Part shown: positions 1 to 6,222 of the stretch, piece by piece
Layout: each line of letters opens with the position of its first letter
Numbering within the stretch: the stretch's first letter is position 1
NCBI GenBank assembly: GCA_903970575.1
Contig: CAJCJC010000289.1
Span: 1 to 8,640, forward strand
Direction of reading: 5' to 3'
Length of the DNA: 8,640 nucleotides
From: Alphaproteobacteria bacterium
GTDB lineage: Bacteria; Pseudomonadota; Alphaproteobacteria; BOG-932; Roseiterribacteraceae
Translations under genes and position numbers: made by a program
Notes under the pieces: generated by a model
Told to the model about the DNA's origin: nothing
Database searches by the model: none
The model's input: only the letters and a program-made list of their open reading frames with translations

Positions 1-763
1 TTGCGGCCGCGGCCTCGATCGCCCGCGCCTGATCCAGCATATTGGCCTCGCACAGCGATTTGCCGACGCCGATCCCGCGCGCCGCCAGAAACGTGTTGGC
101 CATGCCGCCGCCGAGCGCCAGCAGATCGACCTTGCCGACCAGATTGCCGAGCAAATCGAGCTTGGTCGAGATCTTCGATCCGCCGACAATCGCCGCCACC
201 GGATGGTTAGGGTTGCCCAGCGCCTTGTCGAGCGCGATGAGTTCAGCCTCCATGCAACGCCCCGCGTAGGCCGGCAACAGCGCCGCGACGCCCGAGATGG
301 AGGCATGGGCCCTATGCGCGGTGGAGAAGGCGTCGTCGACATAGATATCGCCAAGCCTCGCCAGGGAAGCCGCGAATTCCGGATCGTTCGCCTCCTCGCC
401 GGAATGGAAACGGAGATTTTCGAGCAGCAGGATTCCGCCGTCGCGAAGCGCCGCGGCCGCGTCCTCGGCGACTGGGCCGATGCAATCCTCGGCGAAGGCC
501 ACTGGCCGCCCCAGCCGACCGGCGATCGTGGAGACCAAGGGGGCCAGCGACTCTTTCGCGTTATATCCCTTGGGACGGCCGAAATGCGACAGCAATATGA
601 CCCGCGCATGATGATCCGTCAGCATCTTGATGGTTGGCGCCAGGCGGTCGATCCGTGTTGTATCCGTCACCATGCCATCCTGCATCGGCACGTTGAGATC
701 GACCCGCAGAAGGATGCGCTTTCCCGCGACATCGACTCCCTCCAATGTTCTGATCCCGGTCAT
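1..763 (-). CDS. pgk: Phosphoglycerate kinase, N-terminal part (cut by left window edge)
   Basis: Cytosolic glycolytic/gluconeogenic enzyme that transfers the acyl-phosphate of 1,3-bisphosphoglycerate to ADP. The 254 visible codons cover the N-terminal, 3-phosphoglycerate-binding domain and the start of the second domain; family members are usually near 400 aa, so roughly the last 145 residues lie outside. Visible family motifs: RVDLNVP (residues 20-26), SHFGRPKG (59-66), LLLENLRFH (112-120), [13 protein letters not shown] (143-155), GGSKISTK (194-201) and GGGMANTFL (218-226). The start is the ATG at 763, since the protein begins [16 protein letters not shown] like other Pgk proteins; the ribosome site is weak (AAGGG about 12 bases upstream). 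It follows the iminopeptidase gene by 121 bases on the same strand, and gap is not its immediate upstream neighbour here. The reading frame is intact as far as visible. Confidence 0.97.
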   Translation of the reverse strand, partial: MTGIRTLEGVDVAGKRILLRVDLNVPMQDGMVTDTTRIDRLAPTIKMLTDHHARVILLSHFGRPKGYNAKESLAPLVSTIAGRLGRPVAFAEDCIGPVAEDAAAALRDGGILLLENLRFHSGEEANDPEFAASLARLGDIYVDDAFSTAHRAHASISGVAALLPAYAGRCMEAELIALDKALGNPNHPVAAIVGGSKISTKLDLLGNLVGKVDLLALGGGMANTFLAARGIGVGKSLCEANMLDQARAIEAAAA

Positions 764-853
764 AAGCGCTTATCCCTTTTCGGTATTTTCTTCATGGCGG
801 CGGACGAAATCATGGCGGGCGCGCGAGAGCAAGAGGGGCGCGAAACCCGCGAT

Positions 854-913
854 GTTATCGCGCAAAACGGCGCAAGGCCCCCGTTTATCGCGCAAGACGA
901 CGCAAAGCGCCGT
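854..913. repeat. Two-copy 30-bp imperfect tandem repeat across the iminopeptidase stop codon
   Basis: Copies at 854-883 and 884-913 match at about 23 of 30 positions, sharing the core TTATCGCGCAA and then ACG, CGCAA and GC. The right-hand copy carries the last codons and stop (TTA at 885-887, read TAA on minus) of the iminopeptidase gene. Because the period is 30 bp, the left-hand copy holds a second TAA in the same frame at 855-857. It looks like a local duplication of the gene's 3' end; no function is implied. Confidence 0.6.
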
Positions 914-1862
914 AGGCGTCGTCGGCGAAACGGTTGGTGGCGTCGATCAACGCCGAGCGGATGCCAGGCTCCAAGGCCGAATGGCCGGCGTCGGGCACGA
1001 CGATATACTCGGCCTCGGGCCACGCCTTATGCAACGCGTCGGCTGACACGATGGGGCAGACCATGTCATACCGGCCTTGCACGATCACCGCTGGAATGTG
1101 GCGGATCGCCTGAAGGTCCCGCAGCAGCGCGTCATGCGGTTCGAACAGGCTGTTAATGAAGAAATGCGCCTCTATTCGCGCCAGTCCGACGGCGTGGCGT
1201 TCCTCGCCCGATGTGGACAGCACCTCGGGGTTGGGCATCAGGGTGGAGCATGAGCCCTCATACACGCTCCAGGATCTGGCGGCCGGCACCCGAATGGCCG
1301 GGTCGGGGTCGTTCAGCCGGCGCGCATAGGCGGTCAGCAGGTCGCCGCGTTCGGCCTCCGGCACAAAACGGGCGAAGCGGTCCCAGGCTTCGGGGAATAC
1401 GGTGCGCATCCCATAGAGGAACCAATCGATCTCGCTCGGCTGCATCAGGAAGATGCCGCGGAGCATCAGTCCACGTACGCGGGCCGGATGCGCCTTCGCG
1501 TAGGCCAACGCGAGCGTCGAACCCCATGAACCGCCAAAGACGAACCAGCTCTCGATGGCCAGATGCGTTCGAAGTTTTTCAATGTCTGCGACCAGGTGCG
1601 GCGTATCGTTGTCCAATGTCTCGCCCAGTGGCGTGGAGCGGCCCGCGCCGCGCTGGTCGAAGATCACGATCCGATAGCGCTTTGGATCGAAAAAGCGCCT
1701 ATGGGCCGGCGACGCGCCCGCGCCCGGTCCGCCATGCAGGAAGACGACGGGCAGGCCGGTCGGTGAACCGGATTCCTCCCAATAAAGCTCGTGCAGGATA
1801 TCGACCTTAAGCCGGCCGGAACGATAAGGCTCGATCGAGGGATAGAAGGGAATGCGCGTCAT
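885..1862 (-). CDS. pip: Proline iminopeptidase (peptidase family S33)
   Basis: Alpha/beta-hydrolase of 325 aa that in this family removes N-terminal proline from peptides, most likely in the cytoplasm, as there is no signal peptide. Visible family features: oxyanion-hole motif HGGPG (residues 43-47), DQRGAGRS (69-76), nucleophile elbow GGSWGS with the probable catalytic Ser112, acid Asp266 in GRYDMVCP, and catalytic His294 in DAGHSALEP. The N-terminal PYRSGRLKV and the overall length are typical of bacterial Pip. The start is the ATG at 1862; no strong Shine-Dalgarno site precedes it, but no better in-frame start gives a family-like N-terminus. It lies upstream of pgk on the same strand and is divergent from the M48 protease gene, with under 190 bases between the starts. 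Related S33 hydrolases with other substrates cannot be fully excluded, but GGSWGS and HGGPG favour proline iminopeptidase. Confidence 0.93.
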   Translation of the reverse strand: MTRIPFYPSIEPYRSGRLKVDILHELYWEESGSPTGLPVVFLHGGPGAGASPAHRRFFDPKRYRIVIFDQRGAGRSTPLGETLDNDTPHLVADIEKLRTHLAIESWFVFGGSWGSTLALAYAKAHPARVRGLMLRGIFLMQPSEIDWFLYGMRTVFPEAWDRFARFVPEAERGDLLTAYARRLNDPDPAIRVPAARSWSVYEGSCSTLMPNPEVLSTSGEERHAVGLARIEAHFFINSLFEPHDALLRDLQAIRHIPAVIVQGRYDMVCPIVSADALHKAWPEAEYIVVPDAGHSALEPGIRSALIDATNRFADDAYGALRRLAR

Positions 1863-2002
1863 TTCGGTGCCATGGCGAGATCGCCTTGGACCTTACGGCG
1901 CGGATCGATGCCCGCCAAGCCTTCTGGGGCTCTCGGGCGAAAAGGCCGCGATCGGCGATCGTTTTATCCGCTGAAGGCCCGGCGCCCAAGCTGTAAACTT
2001 CG

Positions 2003-2008
2003 CATAAT
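2003..2008 (+). promoter_or_regulatory. Possible -10 element for the M48 protease gene
   Basis: CATAAT (5 of 6 to TATAAT) lies about 42 bases before the chosen ATG, in the divergent intergenic region. I find no convincing -35 hexamer at 16-18 bp spacing, so this is only a weak candidate for a housekeeping or activator-dependent promoter. Confidence 0.25.
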
Positions 2009-2049
2009 GACATGGCTTCGAGTCGCCGTTGGGGGGCTATCGATCTTTT

Positions 2050-3486
2050 ATGTGGCGGGGACGGCCTCTAACCAGAGAATCGTCGAGCATCGTTTTGGCG
2101 CGGCCAATCCGAGTGTTGGCCGCCATCGTCCTGCTGCTGTCGGGATGCGCCGAGCAGCGGGGCATATCCGATCGCGCCGGTCCCGCGCCGCCTGTGGACC
2201 AAGCCTACGCTAGCATCGTCGATGATTACGGCGGCCTTTACGCCGACGAGAAATTGAATGCATGGCTGGCCGCTCTGGGCCGAAGGCTTGCGGCCCAAAG
2301 CGGGCGCCCCGACATCGATTTCAGATTCGCGGTCCTCGATAGCCGGGCGGTCAACGCGTTCTCGACGGCGAGCGGGGCTATCTTCGTGACGCGCGGTCTT
2401 CTCGCCCTTGGTGAAAGCGATTGCGAAGTCGCCGGCGTTTTGGGCCATGAGATCGGTCATGTCGTTGCGGGAGATCAGGCGCGGCGTCGGCGGTTCGATG
2501 GTTTGCGCGATGCGCTAAACGGCGCGTTCGCCGGCTTCGCGGCCTGGGCGGGGATCGCGGCCCATCCCAAGACCGGCCTGGAATTCTCCGCGCGGCAGGA
2601 GTTTGACGCGGATGCGTTCGCGGTAAGGATCGAAGCGGCGGCGGGCTTCGATCCCCATGGCCTCGCCAAGATTCTGGGCGCCATCGATCGCGCCGCGGCG
2701 AGCGGGAAGAACGAGGCCGAGGCTTCCGTCGCGTATGGCGCCACGCATCCCTTGCTGTCCGAGCGCGTGGACCGCGCCTTGGATTTGGCGGGCCGTTATC
2801 AAGCCGCCTTTAATGTCGGGCGGAACCCCTATTTGCACGCTATCGACGGCATGATCGAAGGTGACCCGCCGGACCAGGGATATGCAAGGGGGGGCATCTT
2901 CATACATCCCAAGGCTGGGTTTCTGTTCCAAATCCCAAGCGGGTTCTCCCTCCGGAAAATGCCATCGGCCCTCATCGGAGTACGCGCGGACGGCGCCGCT
3001 TTCATCATGACCAGCGCCACTCCTGGCGCGGCGGCGACCACGTACGATTACCTGACCGATGTCTGGATGGCCGGGAACCTTCTCTCCCGGGCGGCGTCGA
3101 TGGTGGTCAACGGCCGGTCTGGCGTGATCGCAAGCGCGCGCCTTTCCGCCGATCGAGGAGAAGTTGGCGCCCGCGTCGCCGTTATCGGCTGGTCCCCATC
3201 GCTCGTGTATCGATTTATTTCGATCGGGCCTGGTGGGAATCAAGCCGACGCCGAGACCGTCTTGTCGGCGATCCTAAACAGTTTTCGCGCCGTCGCGCCA
3301 AACGATCTGGTGCGTTTTCCACCGCTGAGACTCAAAGTGCTGACGGCGAAATCCGGCGACACGGTTGAGAGCCTGGCGAAGCGAATGGCTGTCTCCGGCG
3401 ATCGGGAAAACGCCTTTCGCGCATTGAACGGCTTGTCGCCGGGCGATAGGGTTCAAGCCGGTCAGCAGGTAAAGATAGCCCAGTAA
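2050..3486 (+). CDS. Lipoprotein M48-family zinc metalloprotease with C-terminal LysM-like domain
   Basis: Predicted envelope protease related to BepA/YfgC and Loi-type M48 peptidases, which take part in outer-membrane protein quality control. Numbering from the ATG at 2050 (478 aa): a hydrophobic segment ends in lipobox LSGC with acylated Cys33; the zinc site is HEIGH at 133-137, with Glu184 as third ligand in EFDAD; a His-Pro/SER motif (THPLLSERVDRA) lies near 231-243. The middle region (about 270-415) has no motif I can name. Residues about 428-478 (KSGDTVESLAKRM...LNGLSPGDRVQAGQQVKI) look like a LysM-type domain, suggesting peptidoglycan contact. An in-frame TTG at 2029 would add 7 residues; ATG is preferred because it gives a more compact signal peptide and a G-rich stretch precedes it. 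The gene is convergent with rpoH, with two bases between the stop codons. The family assignment is firm; the substrate is unknown. Confidence 0.9.
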   Translation: MWRGRPLTRESSSIVLARPIRVLAAIVLLLSGCAEQRGISDRAGPAPPVDQAYASIVDDYGGLYADEKLNAWLAALGRRLAAQSGRPDIDFRFAVLDSRAVNAFSTASGAIFVTRGLLALGESDCEVAGVLGHEIGHVVAGDQARRRRFDGLRDALNGAFAGFAAWAGIAAHPKTGLEFSARQEFDADAFAVRIEAAAGFDPHGLAKILGAIDRAAASGKNEAEASVAYGATHPLLSERVDRALDLAGRYQAAFNVGRNPYLHAIDGMIEGDPPDQGYARGGIFIHPKAGFLFQIPSGFSLRKMPSALIGVRADGAAFIMTSATPGAAATTYDYLTDVWMAGNLLSRAASMVVNGRSGVIASARLSADRGEVGARVAVIGWSPSLVYRFISIGPGGNQADAETVLSAILNSFRAVAPNDLVRFPPLRLKVLTAKSGDTVESLAKRMAVSGDRENAFRALNGLSPGDRVQAGQQVKIAQ

Positions 3487-3491
3487 CGTTA
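3484..3491. other. Convergent stop codons inside an 8-bp palindrome, no terminator between
   Basis: TAACGTTA is self-complementary. Its left TAA (3484-3486) ends the M48 gene and its right TTA (3489-3491) is the TAA stop of rpoH on the other strand. There is no room for an intrinsic terminator between the genes, so transcripts from either side must run into the opposing gene or end by another route. Confidence 0.8.
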
Positions 3492-4370
3492 CTCGTCGGC
3501 CAACAGGTCGGACGGCGTTTCCACCTTTCGCATCATCGACAGACGTAATTTATTCAGCGCGCGCTGCTCGAGTTGCCGGACGCGCTCCTTGCTGACGCCA
3601 AGCTCTTTTCCAAGATGCTCGAGCGTCACCGCTTCGTCCATCAACCGGCGCTGCCGTATGATCGTCTGTTCGCGGGGCGATAAATCGCTGATGGCCTCCG
3701 CGAGCCACTTCGAACGTGTTTCCGCATCCCGCAATCCGATGACGACGTCCTCGGGATTAGGTCCTGCGTCGGGCAGGAAATCTTGCACTTCGTCCTCGCT
3801 GGACATTCTGAGCGGGGCGTTGAGCGACTGATCCGCGCCGGCGAACCGCCCCTCCATCTCCTTGACCTCGCTCAACGCCACGTTCAGCTGGTCTGCGATC
3901 CATTGCCGCCCGGTATCGGAGAGCGGCTGACCTTTATCCTCGATTTTGGCCCGAAGTCGGCGAAGGTTGAAGAAGAGCGATTTCTGGGCCGCCGTTGTCC
4001 CCGTACGAACGATGGACCAATTGCGCAGGATATAATCCTGCATCGCCGACCGAATCCACCACGTCGCGTAGGTTGAAAAACGAACTTCGCGGCCAGGTTC
4101 GAAACGCGCCGCCGCCTGCATAAGGCCGACATTGCCCTCCTGGATCAAATCGCCCATCGGCAAGCCATAATTGCGAAAACGCGACGCGACGGAGACAACC
4201 AGTCGCGTGTAGGAACCCACAAGAGCATGAAGCGCTTTCTCATCCCCGTCTTCGCGCCATTTTTTCGCCAACGCGAACTCGTGATCGCGTTCGAGCATAG
4301 GCTGCCGCATCGCGGTCTTGATGTAGTCGAGGTTTGCGCGCTGCGTGACCGGATCCACCAGACTTGCCAT
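3489..4370 (-). CDS. rpoH: RNA polymerase sigma factor, RpoH (sigma-32) family
   Basis: Alternative sigma factor of 293 aa that directs RNA polymerase to stress (heat-shock type) promoters. Region 2 runs from about residue 50 to 122, with core-binding DLIQEGNVGLM (74-84) and the -10-recognising RFSTYATWWIRSAMQDYILRN stretch (97-117). The RpoH box, QKSLFFNLR at 129-137, separates this family from RpoD and RpoS. Region 4 (about 230-276) holds the helix-turn-helix TLEHLGKELGVSKERVRQLEQRA used for -35 recognition. The start is the ATG at 4370, with a good ribosome site GAGGTG ending 5 bases upstream. Many Hyphomicrobiales carry two rpoH paralogues; position next to an M48 protease and CarD makes me suspect the RpoH2 type, but this is inference. 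A GC hairpin sits just 5' of the ribosome site (see separate entry). A TATAAG near 4430 on the minus strand might be a -10 element, but it lacks a clear -35. Confidence 0.95.
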   Translation of the reverse strand: MASLVDPVTQRANLDYIKTAMRQPMLERDHEFALAKKWREDGDEKALHALVGSYTRLVVSVASRFRNYGLPMGDLIQEGNVGLMQAAARFEPGREVRFSTYATWWIRSAMQDYILRNWSIVRTGTTAAQKSLFFNLRRLRAKIEDKGQPLSDTGRQWIADQLNVALSEVKEMEGRFAGADQSLNAPLRMSSEDEVQDFLPDAGPNPEDVVIGLRDAETRSKWLAEAISDLSPREQTIIRQRRLMDEAVTLEHLGKELGVSKERVRQLEQRALNKLRLSMMRKVETPSDLLADE

Positions 4371-4384
4371 TTCAACACCTCATC

Positions 4385-4399
4385 GGGCCTTTTTGGCCC
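4385..4399 (-). promoter_or_regulatory. GC-rich leader hairpin immediately upstream of the rpoH ribosome site
   Basis: In the rpoH mRNA sense, GGGCC-AAAAA-GGCCC forms a 5-bp all-GC stem with a 5-base loop; a U-G wobble may extend it by one pair. The 3' arm ends three bases before the Shine-Dalgarno GAGGTG (4381-4376), so folding could affect ribosome access. It is not followed by a U-tract, so it is unlikely to be an intrinsic terminator. A very similar hairpin precedes fdxA. The inverted repeat is directly visible; a regulatory role is inferred. Confidence 0.5.
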
Positions 4400-4493
4400 A
4401 TTAGTCGCATTGCGCGATACATCCGAATGCTTATACGGCGCGCGTGAAAGACCGGATTACAAGGATCGCGGGTTTTAATCACGCGAATGCCGC

Positions 4494-5354
4494 TTACGCC
4501 TCGATAATCTCCATGATATCGCCGTTCGATCCGATCGCTACGGCAAGCAACGGATCGGATTCCCGATTTCCTGCGTCCAGGGTTATCGCGTAACCATCCA
4601 GCACCCGTCCGCCTCCTGCGGGATCGGCCCCGCGGAAAATTCGTTTGAAGCCTTGAAACGGGCTTTTCAGCTTGGAATAGTCACTCGCCGACCACCAGAA
4701 ACTGTCGCCCTGCTCGGAAAGCGATCGAGATGGATCAAGCCCAGCATGGACGAACAGCAACTGCCCATCCTCCTTCGCTTCGGTGAACGCCGCGCGTCGC
4801 AGCACGCTCATGAGTTTATCGTGACCGGCCTGGTGACGCATCGCATCGCGCAGGCCGTTCGTCCATTTTGTTATGGCGATCGCGCCTTCCCGGGCTGCGA
4901 TAATCCCTTCGTCGGGACTGCCGCCATAAGCCGTGATGGTTTCAGCGGCGCCCCGTTCCAGCATCCATTTCAGGACTTCGCCTGGATTGGGGGCGAACTG
5001 GATTTGCAGCAGCTTGCTCCAAATCTCTTCCTGAACGCCGCGCAGATAAACGAAGTCGCTGGAAATCATGCTGGGCATCGACAGCAGATACCGACGGAAA
5101 GCAAGCAACTCATCGATGATGCGCGCGGAGTCGCGGTTTCCTAAATAATCGCCGAAATATAGGAGGCGATCTCCCGCGACGAAGCGCTCCGCGATAGATA
5201 TGTGAATCTGAATCAATCGTTCGATCGACCCACGACAAGCGGCCACCGCCCACACCCGCCGTGGGCAGCCCAGGCTGGAAAGGTTAGTCAAGGTGGAATG
5301 ATCGGACAGCGACTCATAATGGAGTAAGTTTACTCCCCGCCGCCGTCCGACCAT
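4494..5354 (-). CDS. Metallophosphoesterase (PPP-like) fold protein with degenerate active site, probable pseudophosphatase
   Basis: A 286-aa protein that aligns by eye with bacterial PPP-type serine/threonine phosphatases, with most metal ligands replaced. Where the family has GDxHG this protein has AACRG (38-42; Asp to Ala39, His to Arg41). GDYxDRG is GDYLGNR (68-74): Asp69 is kept but the DRG part is lost. GNHE is GVQE (106-109), losing Asn and His. FVHAGLDP (201-208) keeps His203. The late GHT motif is RGADP (241-245), with His to Ala. The linking sequence (DRLLYFGDY, YLRG, GGAETITAYGG, LFVHAGLDP, TLDAG) remains family-like, and the 861-base frame is open, arguing against a decaying pseudogene. 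Catalysis looks unlikely; a binding or regulatory role is inference. The ATG at 5354 lacks a Shine-Dalgarno site; TTG at residue 22 or GTG at residue 34 are possible alternative starts. It lies 73 bases after carD and 123 bases before rpoH, all on one strand. Confidence 0.75.
   Translation of the reverse strand: MVGRRRGVNLLHYESLSDHSTLTNLSSLGCPRRVWAVAACRGSIERLIQIHISIAERFVAGDRLLYFGDYLGNRDSARIIDELLAFRRYLLSMPSMISSDFVYLRGVQEEIWSKLLQIQFAPNPGEVLKWMLERGAAETITAYGGSPDEGIIAAREGAIAITKWTNGLRDAMRHQAGHDKLMSVLRRAAFTEAKEDGQLLFVHAGLDPSRSLSEQGDSFWWSASDYSKLKSPFQGFKRIFRGADPAGGGRVLDGYAITLDAGNRESDPLLAVAIGSNGDIMEIIEA
5321..5336. repeat. 16-bp inverted repeat near the 5' end of the pseudophosphatase gene
   Basis: GGAGTAA-GT-TTACTCC has perfect 7-bp arms and a 2-bp centre. 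With the ATG at 5354 it falls inside codons 7-12. If translation really starts further downstream, it would lie in the promoter/leader and could be an operator. Both readings are inference; the symmetry is visible. Confidence 0.45.
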
Positions 5355-5427
5355 AGGATAAGAATTGACGAGGCCCGATGATTTCGTGAAGCGTATACCG
5401 CCTTACGGTCAAAAGCCCAACCGAAAC

Positions 5428-5928
5428 TCAGGCCGCTTTGCCCAGTACAGCCTCAAGCCGCTCCGCCGCGCGCGCTTCGTCGATTTTTTCGACCGCCGCC
5501 AGTTCGCGGGCCAGACGTTCAAGCGCGGCCTGATAGATTTGGCGCTCGCTATAAGATTGCTCGGCCTGCTCGGTGTTGCGTCTAAGGTCACGCAGCACTT
5601 CGGCTATGGAAACCGGGTCGCCAGAGTTAATCTTGGCTTCGTACTCCTGAGCGCGACGGCTCCACATCGTTCTCCGGACGCGAGCGCGACCTTGAAGCGT
5701 ATCGAGCGCGGCCTTCAGGCGGTCTTTTGAACTGAGACGCCGAAGCCCGGAGGTTTTTGCCTTATCGACCGGGATCTTGAGTTTCATACGTTCTTTTTCG
5801 AACGTGATCGCATAAAGGCTGACAGACTGTCCGGCGACCGTCAGGGTTTCAACGCCATCGACTTTTCCGACCCCATGCGCCGGATAAACGACCAGATCGC
5901 CCGCAACGAAATCAAGTTTTTGTGACAT
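5428..5928 (-). CDS. carD: CarD/CdnL-family RNA polymerase-binding transcriptional regulator
   Basis: A 166-aa regulator of the CarD/CdnL/TRCF-domain family. Such proteins bind the RNA polymerase beta subunit and stabilise the open complex, especially at rRNA and stress-related promoters. Residues about 1-60 form the polymerase-interacting domain (GDLVVYPAHGVGKVDGVE at 10-27; ITFEKERMKLKIPVDKA at 41-57). Residues about 66-166 are the helical DNA-contacting domain, with the family's conserved tryptophan at Trp89 in RRTMWSRRAQEYEAKINSGDP and then IAEVLRDLRRN. The length is close to that of mycobacterial CarD. The start at 5928 gives the standard MSQKLDFVAGD N-terminus; AAGGA lies 12 bases upstream, a rather long spacing. 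A good promoter lies about 160 bases upstream, followed by a leader with several dyads and a short upstream ORF (separate entries). The pseudophosphatase and rpoH genes follow on the same strand. Confidence 0.95.
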   Translation of the reverse strand: MSQKLDFVAGDLVVYPAHGVGKVDGVETLTVAGQSVSLYAITFEKERMKLKIPVDKAKTSGLRRLSSKDRLKAALDTLQGRARVRRTMWSRRAQEYEAKINSGDPVSIAEVLRDLRRNTEQAEQSYSERQIYQAALERLARELAAVEKIDEARAAERLEAVLGKAA

Positions 5929-5931
5929 AGA

Positions 5932-5970
5932 CTAAGCGTATCCTTGCCCTTGCGAAGAGGTCGAGCGCAT
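5932..5970 (-). other. 12-codon upstream ORF in the carD leader
   Basis: ATG at 5970 opens a 12-codon frame (MRSTSSQGQGYA) that ends at TAG (5934-5932), three bases before the carD ATG and in the same frame. GGAAA lies about 4 bases before this ATG, within the 3' arm of the hairpin at 5974-5998. The carD ribosome-site candidate AAGGA lies inside this mini-ORF. Start, stop and spacing are visible; translation is speculative and chance is possible. Confidence 0.3.
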
Positions 5971-5973
5971 AAA

Positions 5974-5998
5974 TTTCCAATCGTCAAACTATTGGAAA
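5974..5998 (-). promoter_or_regulatory. Stem-loop in the carD leader
   Basis: TTTCCAAT and ATTGGAAA form perfect 8-bp arms around a 9-base loop (5982-5990). The AT-rich stem is of moderate stability. In the RNA its 3' arm contains GGAAA just before the ATG at 5970, so folding would hide that site. It could also be a DNA operator, as it lies about 80-105 bases downstream of the predicted transcription start. Confidence 0.4.
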
Positions 5999-6000
5999 AT

Positions 6001-6057
6001 GTCCGGACGGTATGGTGAAAGCACACAACGCGCATTCGCCGCGTCCGACATCGGACG
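6001..6057. repeat. Two GTCCG-type dyads in the carD leader
   Basis: GTCCGGAC at 6001-6008 is a perfect 8-bp palindrome. CGTCCGA-CA-TCGGACG at 6042-6057 has perfect 7-bp arms and shares the GTCCG/CGGAC half-sites. As RNA the second can form a 6-bp GC-rich stem with a 4-base loop, and the shared half-sites would let the two elements pair with each other. As DNA they could be paired binding sites for a dimeric regulator. Confidence 0.4.
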
Positions 6058-6084
6058 AGACCTCACGTTCAACCCTAAACGCCG

Positions 6085-6113
6085 AATATACCAGGAAAAC
6101 GGTTGTGTTACAA
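6085..6113 (-). promoter_or_regulatory. Predicted housekeeping-type promoter for carD, extended -10
   Basis: On the minus strand, TTGTAA (6113-6108, 4 of 6 to TTGACA) and TATATT (6090-6085, 5 of 6 to TATAAT) are separated by exactly 17 bp, and TGG directly before TATATT gives an extended -10. Transcription would start near 6078, leaving a carD leader of about 150 bases. It is the best promoter match I found in the window. Confidence 0.55.
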
Positions 6114-6222
6114 GAAAGCAACGCTTGCCAAAAAAATGCGTGGAAACTTTCAACCGCTCGGGTGTTGATCCTAGGCTTTGTTCGATACGTCGACAGCGCC
6201 TAGCGGAATCATTTCGGTCTGT

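Noticed and set aside
760..795. Short leader ORF ([11 protein letters not shown]) whose TGA overlaps the pgk ATG as ATGA
   Set aside because: The overlap suggests translational coupling, but the ORF has no ribosome site and is the tail of an out-of-frame stretch running back into pip; chance is more likely.
203..1156. Long plus-strand open frame of 317 codons over pgk and pip
   Set aside because: It lies antisense to two recognised genes, is rich in Arg and Gly as expected from the complementary strand of GC-rich coding DNA, and shows no domain.
2515..3243. Minus-strand open frame of 242 codons inside the M48 gene
   Set aside because: Antisense shadow of the protease, with no recognisable motif or ribosome site.
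4653..5144. Plus-strand open frame of 163 codons opposite the pseudophosphatase
   Set aside because: The opposite frame is longer and shows clear metallophosphoesterase-like sequence, so this one is a shadow.
5373..5415. Possible promoter before the pseudophosphatase gene (TTGGGC-N17-TATACG on minus)
   Set aside because: Spacing is right but only 3 of 6 and 4 of 6 consensus bases match; not enough to annotate.
6130..6176. Possible intrinsic terminator after fdxA (T7 run on the minus strand)
   Set aside because: The only nearby stem, GAAA-G-TTTC, is too short and poor in GC; the CTAGGC/GCCTAG dyad at 6171-6203 is far from the T-run and has a long spacer.
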